Assembly (NCBI GenBank): GCA_026394435.1
Contig: JAPKYG010000017.1
Location: 1-12,163 of the forward strand
Reading direction: 5' to 3'
Length of the DNA stretch: 12,163 nucleotides
From: Methanobacteriota archaeon
Lineage (GTDB): Archaea > Thermoplasmatota > E2 > DHVEG-1
The position numbers and the translations under genes were made by a program. A model generated the notes under the pieces. The model was not told the origin of the DNA. It searched no databases and saw nothing but the letters and a program-made list of their open reading frames with translations. This document shows, piece after piece, positions 1 through 5,579 of the stretch (its first letter is position 1; each line of letters begins with the position of its first letter).

Positions 1-488
1 CGACGGATCGTTTCAAGCTCCGCCTTACTTAATGTGTACTGGTTTGACGCATTCGCTTTCACCTTCGTCCCATCGGTCGACAGATGACCAAGCTGAAGTA
101 CCCCGGCTGCTTTCGCGATCAGAACAGTTTTCTTGAACACATCTTCGATCAGCTTCTTGTGTTCTCTGCGGAAGTTACATAACGTTCTGAAATCAGGTTT
201 CGCATTTCCCGCAAGATACATGTAAATCACATTCTCTTGCGCTAACTGATCAATTTTCCTTGAAGAAAACATCCCGTCAATCGCTGCTTGAACCATCAAC
301 CGAAGCAGCATACGCCGAGGATACGCAGGATGACCAGGTTGACACCGGTATTTCTTCTCTATACTCCAGATATTAAGAGAGTTCACCACAGCAACAACCA
401 AGTTGCAGATGTGATCCTCTGGTATGAAATCCGTGATACTTGGTGGAAACAGCCACGACTGTCCAATTCGATCTGTCATTAATGTCAT
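1..488 (-). CDS. IS1182-like transposase, N-terminal 162 residues (partial)
   Basis: This is a DDE transposase, the enzyme that cuts and joins the insertion sequence ends. The frame is open from an ATG at 486-488 to the left edge, giving 162 codons plus two bases. Residues ~53-111 match the DUF772 N-terminal domain of IS5/IS1182 transposases: HPAYPRRMLLRLMV, then SSRKIDQLA and PDFRTLCNFRREH. Residues 138-147 read TDGTKVKANA, the typical IS1182 segment carrying the first catalytic aspartate (D139). A GAGGAG ribosome-binding sequence precedes the ATG closely; a second in-frame ATG at 479 is the alternative start. No frameshift or stop is seen in the visible part, so the copy may be intact. The rest of the catalytic triad is beyond the edge. 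Confidence 0.88.
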   Translation of the reverse strand, partial: MTLMTDRIGQSWLFPPSITDFIPEDHICNLVVAVVNSLNIWSIEKKYRCQPGHPAYPRRMLLRLMVQAAIDGMFSSRKIDQLAQENVIYMYLAGNAKPDFRTLCNFRREHKKLIEDVFKKTVLIAKAAGVLQLGHLSTDGTKVKANASNQYTLSKAELETIR

Positions 489-513
489 ATTCTCCTCATC
501 TTACCTCTGATAT

Positions 514-556
514 CATTTATCATCTGATAAATGCTTCTCCTGTTGGGACGGGAGAA
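514..556 (-). promoter_or_regulatory. Tandem hairpins upstream of the transposase
   Basis: Two inverted repeats lie between the IS end and the transposase start: CATTTATC/GATAAATG (514-521 and 526-533, 4-base loop) and TTCTCC/GGAGAA (535-540 and 551-556, 10-base loop). Because the transposase is codirectional with and downstream of the GAPDH-like gene, transcripts entering from outside would fold here just before the ribosome-binding site. Such hairpins often protect an IS from outside transcription. The function is inferred from position. Confidence 0.4.
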
Positions 557-583
557 CAATTGTTGGACAGCCTCTTTCTTTAA

Positions 584-605
584 CAAAAAATTTTTTAAAA
601 AATAT
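584..605 (-). terminator. T-rich terminator of the GAPDH-like gene
   Basis: On the minus strand, about 30 bases after the stop codon at 635, the transcript runs through TATTTTTTAAAAAATTTTTT. Two T6 tracts surround an A6 tract (palindrome AAAAAATTTTTT at 585-596). Archaeal RNA polymerase terminates at such oligo-T tracts. The IS boundary lies only about 10 bases further. Confidence 0.5.
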
Positions 606-634
606 GAAGAGGTTTTACTGTTGTAAGAAATCAT

Positions 635-1702
635 TTATACTTCTTGCATCAGAAATGCGCCAAGGCATTTGAGTTTCTCTTCGTACGAATCAGGGGATAA
701 AAACCGTTCGGTGGCTGCGATACTACTCAACAGCGCGTTCCCGTCTTGTGGGGTGAAACAGAAACCAACAACTTCGTTCTCATTAATCACATGAATCGTT
801 GGGATGACAATCACGGTCTGATCCAAGATTCTTCCATAGTGACCATGGTCTCGTCCGAACGAAAAAACAAGGTTAGCGGATTTTTTATAGGTGACTGCGA
901 CCCGCGGATTCTCCATAAACTTCTTGATTGCCGCTTCTTTTGTGATTTTCGTATCAAGTTTCAGGTCATACCAGATACAATGCATGTACTGAGTGTTAAG
1001 TTTCATTGCACTGGAAAACACGTTTAGGTTAATTCCTAAGGTTTTATAGAGATGGTAGACGTCAACTGCATGGTGTGTCCCCATTTTCTCGTCATTATGA
1101 GTTCCGACTTCAGGGGAGGGCACAAAGCTTTTCACTTGACTAATATCGTTCGCTCGTCGAATACAGAGAAACCGTGCTTCTTTCAAATGACTTTTTTTCT
1201 TCTCAATTGCTAGCGTGTGGATAAGCACCGCCATATTATGCGTATTGCAACTCACCACGTGAATAAATTGATCTTTTTTGGTAATCGTTTCGTCGTTGAT
1301 GCCGAGAGCGTACATCTTCCCGAAGCCAAACTCAGATCCTTGTGCGATAAACCCCTTGATTTTGCTCTTGTATTTATTGTAGTATTTTTCTTTGTTCATC
1401 AGCCCGGTGCCTTTAGGCGTACAGTCGATAATAACTGATGCTCGTTTGATTGCTTCTTCTGCATCGTACAGTGGTTCAAGACCGAGCTCTTGGAAATCCT
1501 TGACTTTATCATTGGCGACACAAAGGTTTGCACCCCGATTTATCATACCTTTCATTTTTGGTCGATCTTCAAGTGTGGGGCTGTGTTTGTAAAACGTCAC
1601 TTCGTCGATCCCTAGATCATCTTTTGCATCGCACAGCAATCCAATCAATGGCTCTCCTATTGTGCCTGTGCCTACAACGTGAACAATATTTCCATCACTC
1701 AT
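635..1702 (-). CDS. Archaeal type II glyceraldehyde-3-phosphate dehydrogenase-like protein (divergent)
   Basis: Classical archaeal GAPDH oxidises glyceraldehyde 3-phosphate with NAD(P)+. This 355-residue protein has the same architecture: an N-terminal Rossmann loop GTGTIG (11-16), the motif IIDCTPKGTG (91-100), a candidate catalytic cysteine C152 in VVSCNTHNM, an IRRANDISQV strand (181-190), and the GTHHAVDV segment (208-215) matching the conserved His pair of the family. The C-terminal QTVIVIPTIHVINENEV also fits. It is slightly longer than the usual ~335-340 residues. The loop after the cysteine, normally SCNTTGL with a following Arg, is SCNTHNMAVL here, so phosphate or substrate binding may differ. 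The start has GGGGAG seven bases upstream. The gene is transcribed alone, divergently from the metallo-hydrolase. The fold is secure; true GAPDH activity is not. Confidence 0.85.
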   Translation of the reverse strand: MSDGNIVHVVGTGTIGEPLIGLLCDAKDDLGIDEVTFYKHSPTLEDRPKMKGMINRGANLCVANDKVKDFQELGLEPLYDAEEAIKRASVIIDCTPKGTGLMNKEKYYNKYKSKIKGFIAQGSEFGFGKMYALGINDETITKKDQFIHVVSCNTHNMAVLIHTLAIEKKKSHLKEARFLCIRRANDISQVKSFVPSPEVGTHNDEKMGTHHAVDVYHLYKTLGINLNVFSSAMKLNTQYMHCIWYDLKLDTKITKEAAIKKFMENPRVAVTYKKSANLVFSFGRDHGHYGRILDQTVIVIPTIHVINENEVVGFCFTPQDGNALLSSIAATERFLSPDSYEEKLKCLGAFLMQEV

Positions 1703-1835
1703 GTTCTAACTCCCCAAGTTAATGGGTAATCGGTATGTTACATTTAATTGTTACTATTATTCTGGTTTTTAATAAAAATTTTATCCTCTAAAATTTCGAT
1801 ACACTTATTTCTGTACAAGACATACAGTCACTTCT
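1703..1835. promoter_or_regulatory. Divergent promoter region between GAPDH-like and metallo-hydrolase genes
   Basis: This AT-rich spacer must hold both promoters. For the rightward gene, ACTTATTT (1803-1810) sits about 29 bases before the ATG at 1836, fitting a nearly leaderless transcript, though it is a poor TATA match. For the leftward gene, AATTAAAT (minus strand, ~1740-1748) is a candidate with a short leader carrying GGGGAG. An inverted repeat CTGTA-N7-TACAG (1811-1827) lies between the rightward TATA candidate and the start codon and could be an operator. Assignments are by eye. Confidence 0.35.
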
Positions 1836-2486
1836 ATGGATATTTTTACGATACCTGGCAGGGAGTACGACTCTAATGTTTATGTCGTTGTTGGAAAGGT
1901 TCCGACCGTAATCGATACGGGTACCGGTTTTTATGCTGGGGTGATTTTAGAAACGATTCAAAAGATTGTCAAATTAAATCAGATACAACAGATACTTCTC
2001 ACCCATGAACACTATGATCATGTCGGCGGTGTCCAAGATATCGTTCAGGCATCAAAAGGAAGAGCGAAAATCTTTGCTCACAAGGATGTCGTACCGAAAC
2101 TCAAAGAAGGGAAAAGCACGTTTGCCGAGATGCTTGGCGGGGTGATGCCGAAACTCAAGGTTGATGTTCCGTTAGCCGGCGGAGAACAACTGACTATCGG
2201 AAATCAACCATTTGAGGTTCTAGTCACACCAGGTCATAGCATCGGCAGCCTCTGTTTCTACAGCAAAAAAAGGCAGGTTCTTTTCTCGGGTGATACGATT
2301 TTTGCTGATGGTGGCTTTGGTAGATATGACTTTCCTGGTGGTGATTTCAATACGTTACTGAATTCTATTGAACGACTGGCGGCACTTGAGGTAAAAAGCC
2401 TTTATCCTGGTCATGGGTGTATCGTTGAACAACACGGAAAGGACCATGTGTTAAAAGCACTCAGCAGTATTCGCTCGTTGATGTAG
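1836..2486 (+). CDS. Metallo-beta-lactamase fold hydrolase (glyoxalase II-like)
   Basis: This is a 216-residue soluble hydrolase of the metallo-beta-lactamase superfamily, closest in layout to small glyoxalase II-like (hydroxyacylglutathione hydrolase-type) proteins. The binuclear metal site is complete: THEHYDHVGG gives H57, H59, D61 and H62; TPGHS gives H134; SGDTIF gives the bridging D153; PGHG gives H193. The N-terminal IDTGTG (26-31) is also typical. There is no C-terminal substrate-recognition domain, so the natural substrate, probably a thioester or other ester, cannot be named. There is no signal peptide, so it should be cytoplasmic. Its stop codon abuts the next ATG with zero spacing, so the two genes are surely co-transcribed and probably translationally coupled. 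Confidence 0.9.
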   Translation: MDIFTIPGREYDSNVYVVVGKVPTVIDTGTGFYAGVILETIQKIVKLNQIQQILLTHEHYDHVGGVQDIVQASKGRAKIFAHKDVVPKLKEGKSTFAEMLGGVMPKLKVDVPLAGGEQLTIGNQPFEVLVTPGHSIGSLCFYSKKRQVLFSGDTIFADGGFGRYDFPGGDFNTLLNSIERLAALEVKSLYPGHGCIVEQHGKDHVLKALSSIRSLM

Positions 2487-2741
2487 ATGCCGCACGTTCG
2501 AGATATTCTTAATGAAATCAAATGGACAAAGGATTTGGAAAAAATAAAAATCTGGTATATCCATCGAGGAGCATTGAATAACACTAAAATTATTTCTGGT
2601 ATCGAAATTACTGGTATTGGGAGATCTTTTCTCGAGACAACTACGGCAACTATCCCTTATCATCGCATCATCAAGATTCTCTACGGCGATAAAACAGTTT
2701 TTGATCGATGGGAATTCCGCTCTAAGGATAAACAATTATAA
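2487..2741 (+). CDS. UPF0248 / DUF504 (MJ1316-type RNA end recognition domain) protein
   Basis: This 84-residue protein matches the UPF0248 (DUF504, Pfam PF04457) family. The N-terminal MPHVRDILNEIKW and the C-terminal pattern IPYHRIIKILYGDKTVFDRW are diagnostic; the family norm is an I-P-x-H-R-I strand, then a short turn and a V-x-D-R strand. The domain has been proposed, from comparative genomics, to recognise cyclic-phosphate or otherwise processed RNA ends; this is not a demonstrated activity here. The length is normal for a stand-alone archaeal copy. It follows the metallo-hydrolase directly (TAG then ATG, no spacer), so its translation probably depends on re-initiation. Its last codons overlap the promoter of the HMG-CoA reductase gene. 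Confidence 0.85.
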   Translation: MPHVRDILNEIKWTKDLEKIKIWYIHRGALNNTKIISGIEITGIGRSFLETTTATIPYHRIIKILYGDKTVFDRWEFRSKDKQL

Positions 2742-2779
2742 AAACAATCAACTGTTTTCCAGAGTAATATACAAGGAGG
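2736..2779 (+). promoter_or_regulatory. Promoter, inverted repeat and ribosome-binding site of HMG-CoA reductase
   Basis: A good TATA box, TTATAAAAA (2736-2744), overlaps the stop codon of the upstream gene and predicts a transcript start near 2763-2770. Directly on it lies the perfect inverted repeat AAAACA-N6-TGTTTT (2741-2758), in a position where a bound repressor would block TFB/TBP or polymerase. A strong Shine-Dalgarno sequence AAGGAGG (2773-2779) sits ten bases before the ATG at 2790. The TATA box and ribosome site are convincing; the operator is inferred. Confidence 0.55.
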
Positions 2780-2789
2780 CATACGAGGT

Positions 2790-4067
2790 ATGTCAACGAC
2801 TGAAAGAACGTCTGTTGTCTCAGGATTCTATAAACTCCCCATTGAAAAGCGAAGAGAATTTGTCACGCATTTCGCGAATTTAAGTGAGGATGATGTGAAG
2901 ATTTTTTCTTCATGCCTTGATCTCGCAACAGCAGATCGTATGATTGAGAATGTACTGGGAACCTTTGAGTTACCACTTGGATTAGCTGTGAATTTTCTCA
3001 TTAATGGCAAAGACTATATTATCCCGATGGCGACAGAGGAATCCAGTGTCGTTGCTGCAGCGAGTAACGCAGCGAAAATCGCTCGAATAAAAGGTGGGTT
3101 TTCAACCACTTGCTCTGAGCCACTAATGATTGGCCAACTGCAGTTGTTGCACATCGGGGATGTGGTCACCGCAGCCCACGAAATCCTGAAGCACAAAGAG
3201 CAGCTCCTTATACTTGCGAACTCTCAAGATAAAATCCTTGTCGATTTAGGTGGTGGCGCAAGGGATCTGGAAGTCAGAATCCTTGATAGCCCTCTTGGTA
3301 CCATGATTGTAACCCATCTTATTGTTGATGTGCGTGACGCAATGGGTGCAAATGCAGTGAACACCATGTGCGAGGCACTCGCTCCAATGTTAGAAGAGAT
3401 CTCCGGTGGGAAAGTCAGACTGAAGATACTCTCGAATCTTGCGGATAAAAGACTGGTAAAAGCAACCGCTGTCTTTGACAAAGAGAAGATGGGGGGAGAT
3501 CGGGTGGTTGACGCATTTCTTGAATCCTACACGCTTGCTTCCATCGACCCCTATCGGGCAGCAACGCATAACAAAGGTATCATGAACGGCATTGATGCCT
3601 TGATTATTGCCACCGGTAATGATTCCCGTGCTATTGAGGCAGGCGCTCATGCATACGCAGCCCGAGATGGCCAATATACAGCACTCACTCGATATCACAA
3701 GAACAACAATGGGGACCTAGTCGGTGAAATCGAATTACCAATGGCGGTTGGTGTGGTCGGTGGTGCCGCGAACATGCATCCGAAAGCAAAACTCTGCAGG
3801 AAGATTCTTGGGATTAGTTCCGCACGAGAGCTTGCTGAGGTTGTCGCAAGTCTTGGTCTTGCCCAGAACTTTGCTGCACTCTTTGCACTGTCAACGGTTG
3901 GTATCCAAAAAGGACATATGTCTTTGCATGCGAAAAACATCGCGGTAATGGCAGGTGCACAAAGAGGCGAAATCGAAAAACTCGCAGACCAACTTGTGCA
4001 CAACGGCAAAGTAAAACTTGATTACGCAAAAGAGCTTCTAGAAAAAATGAGAAAGAAGGCTAAATAA
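2790..4067 (+). CDS. mvaA: Hydroxymethylglutaryl-CoA reductase, class II (bacterial/degradative type)
   Basis: It interconverts HMG-CoA and mevalonate; in archaea the reductive direction feeds the mevalonate route to isoprenoid ether lipids. At 425 residues it is the usual class II length and closely follows the Pseudomonas mevalonii enzyme: ENVLGTFELPLGLAVNF (53-69), PMATEESSVVAAASN with catalytic E83, DVRDAMGANAVNTM (180-193), ATHNKGIMNG with K262, TGNDSRA with D278, and GHMSLHAKN with H380. All four catalytic positions are present. It has no membrane anchor, unlike eukaryotic class I forms. A strong AAGGAGG sets the start. The gene has its own TATA box and ends in an 8-base convergent overlap with pyrI. 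Archaeal class II copies are thought to be of bacterial origin, as in Archaeoglobus and Thermoplasma. No other mevalonate gene is nearby. NADH or NADPH preference cannot be told. Confidence 0.96.
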   Translation: MSTTERTSVVSGFYKLPIEKRREFVTHFANLSEDDVKIFSSCLDLATADRMIENVLGTFELPLGLAVNFLINGKDYIIPMATEESSVVAAASNAAKIARIKGGFSTTCSEPLMIGQLQLLHIGDVVTAAHEILKHKEQLLILANSQDKILVDLGGGARDLEVRILDSPLGTMIVTHLIVDVRDAMGANAVNTMCEALAPMLEEISGGKVRLKILSNLADKRLVKATAVFDKEKMGGDRVVDAFLESYTLASIDPYRAATHNKGIMNGIDALIIATGNDSRAIEAGAHAYAARDGQYTALTRYHKNNNGDLVGEIELPMAVGVVGGAANMHPKAKLCRKILGISSARELAEVVASLGLAQNFAALFALSTVGIQKGHMSLHAKNIAVMAGAQRGEIEKLADQLVHNGKVKLDYAKELLEKMRKKAK

Positions 4068-4512
4068 TTCCTTCAGCGATATCTTCAGGTTCTCGCTCGC
4101 AGTAATAACATTTGATCCGTAACGGGTCTTTACTGATCACATGAAACCTGCTTTCGACTGGCTCACGTGCATTGGAAATACAGGTCGGATTTGAGCATTT
4201 CGTCAGACCAACCACTTCATTGGGGAGTTCTACGATATGTTTTTTGACAACCTCATAATCCCGGATGATGTTGATGGTTGCTTTTGGGGCTATCAACGCA
4301 ATCTTATCTAACTCTTTGGGGTCCAATTCTCGATTCTCTATTTTTACGATGTCTTTTTTTCCTTTTTTGCCGTTTACATTCATAAGAATACTGACAACGG
4401 AGGAGGTCGATTCTGGGATTTTTAACACATGTAACACTTTCAACGCATGCCCTGGGGTGATATGATCAATCACTGTCCCGTCTTTAATCGGGGTGACCTT
4501 CAGTTCTTTCAT
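4060..4512 (-). CDS. pyrI: Aspartate carbamoyltransferase regulatory subunit
   Basis: PyrI is the non-catalytic chain of the aspartate transcarbamoylase holoenzyme; it binds nucleotide effectors in its N-terminal domain and holds catalytic trimers together through a C-terminal zinc domain. The 150 residues show GTVIDHITPGHALKVLHVL (12-30), the effector-domain start, and four zinc ligands C106-x4-C111 and C135-x2-C138 (KCSNPTC, IKCYYC), the same spacing as in E. coli. Its ATG overlaps the pyrB stop as ATGA, and its ribosome-binding AGGAGG lies in the last codons of pyrB, so the two chains are translationally coupled. The 3' end overlaps the convergent HMG-CoA reductase gene by 8 bases. A lysine-rich GKKGKKD (48-54) makes the coding strand A-rich. 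Confidence 0.96.
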   Translation of the reverse strand: MKELKVTPIKDGTVIDHITPGHALKVLHVLKIPESTSSVVSILMNVNGKKGKKDIVKIENRELDPKELDKIALIAPKATINIIRDYEVVKKHIVELPNEVVGLTKCSNPTCISNAREPVESRFHVISKDPLRIKCYYCEREPEDIAEGII

Positions 4513-5441
4513 AGTTTTTTACCTCCTAAGATGAGGGAAAGAAGCGCCATTCTCACGGGGAGGCCGTTGAACGCTTGTTTAAAATAGAGTGCATGTTTGG
4601 TTTTGTCTACTTCAGGGTCAATTTCCACCACTCGGGGGAGCGGATGCATCACTATCAGGTCTTGCTTTGCCTGCTGAAGTAATGTGTTGTCAACCTTGTA
4701 ACTTCCAACAACACGGTTATACTCCTCTGCATCAGGGAATCGTTCCTTCTGAATTCGCGTGACGTAGAGAACATCTGCTTCTTTGATTGCTTTTTCTAAG
4801 TTCGAGGTGCTGACCGGTTCCACCCCGAATTCTTTACATTCATTAATTACTTCTTTCGGCATCTTCAACGTCTCAGGAGAAACAAATGTCAAATCAGCTT
4901 TAAACAAGGACAACGCATAGGCGAGCGAATGAACAGTTCGCCCATACTTTAGATCACCGAGAAGGACTACCTTATTTCCCTTAATCTTCTTCTTCTCTGT
5001 CAAGATGGTAAATAAGTCAAGAAGGCATTGGGTCGGGTGTTGCCCTGCGCCATCTCCTGCATTAAGGACAGGTACTTCAGAAAATTCTGCAGCGAGTCGT
5101 GCTGCGCCTTCTTGCGGGTGACGAATCACGATTGCATCACTATAGGAATCAGCCATCCGGATAGTGTCAGCCAGACTTTCACCTTTTTTCTGCGAGGTAC
5201 CACTCGGGTCTGCAAACCCGATCACGTTTCCACCGAGCCTGTGCATTGCGCTTTCAAAACTCAGTCTCGTGCGAGTGCTTGGCTCAAAAAAGAGGGCGGC
5301 CAGGATATGCTGGTTTAAAAGCGTCGTATGTTTCTCCGCGTTCGCGTATGGGATCATGCGCTTAGCGTAATCAAGGATGTAATCGATTTCCTCTTTAGAA
5401 AAATCCTTAATTGAAATAATGTCCCTGTTTTTAAAGTTCAT
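4509..5441 (-). CDS. pyrB: Aspartate carbamoyltransferase catalytic subunit
   Basis: PyrB condenses carbamoyl phosphate with aspartate to N-carbamoylaspartate, the committed step of pyrimidine synthesis. Diagnostic motifs, counted from a possible TTG start at 5450, are FFEPSTRTRLSFE (54-66, carbamoyl-phosphate loop), KKGESLADT (88-96, the 80s-loop lysine), RHPQEGA (110-116), NAGDGAGQHPTQ (130-141), GDLKYGRTVHSLAYALS, YVTRIQKERF and MHPLPRV. I take the ATG at 5439-5441 as the start (310 residues, MNFKNRD...), because it matches where archaeal homologues begin; the TTG adds only three residues. There is no clear ribosome-binding site, which suggests leaderless or short-leader initiation. It is followed by pyrI with a 4-base overlap, and the two chains should form the allosteric holoenzyme. 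Confidence 0.97.
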   Translation of the reverse strand: MNFKNRDIISIKDFSKEEIDYILDYAKRMIPYANAEKHTTLLNQHILAALFFEPSTRTRLSFESAMHRLGGNVIGFADPSGTSQKKGESLADTIRMADSYSDAIVIRHPQEGAARLAAEFSEVPVLNAGDGAGQHPTQCLLDLFTILTEKKKIKGNKVVLLGDLKYGRTVHSLAYALSLFKADLTFVSPETLKMPKEVINECKEFGVEPVSTSNLEKAIKEADVLYVTRIQKERFPDAEEYNRVVGSYKVDNTLLQQAKQDLIVMHPLPRVVEIDPEVDKTKHALYFKQAFNGLPVRMALLSLILGGKKL

Positions 5442-5579
5442 TTGTATCAAAAAGAGACGAATAGGGTGGTTGCTTAATAACCTTTTTAATGAATTAATTT
5501 ATAGAGAAAAATCGATAAAATAAATAACTACAGAAGGAAATTTATTAATATATGTGGAATCTTATACTCTTTGGATATT
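5442..5579. promoter_or_regulatory. Divergent promoter region of pyrB and the helix-hairpin-helix gene
   Basis: Leftward, CTATAAATT (minus strand, 5496-5504) is a good TATA box predicting a start near 5474; TTATTAAG (5472-5479) is an alternative that would give a leaderless pyrB. Rightward, TTTATTAATAT (5541-5551), preceded by a purine-rich GAAGGAAA that may act as a BRE, predicts a start near 5571. That supports the ATG at 5580 over the TTG at 5571 and means an almost leaderless mRNA. I see no clear operator. Confidence 0.55.

Larger units (their letters stand above)
1..574 (-). mobile_element. IS1182-like insertion sequence, 5' part, cut by window edge
   Basis: The element is recognised from its transposase and a plausible end. 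Read on the minus strand the outer boundary is GAGGCTGTCC (565-574), which resembles the terminal repeats of many IS1182-type elements. Inside it are a palindrome AACAATTGTT (555-564), a 6-bp stem (535-540 with 551-556) and a perfect 8-bp stem with 4-base loop (514-533), all upstream of the transposase start. The other end, and so any target duplication, lies outside the window. The exact boundary near 574 is inferred, because the partner repeat cannot be seen. Confidence 0.7.

Noticed and set aside
288..482. Plus-strand open frame over the left-edge region
   Set aside because: It is antisense to the transposase frame, which has clear DUF772 and IS1182 motifs.
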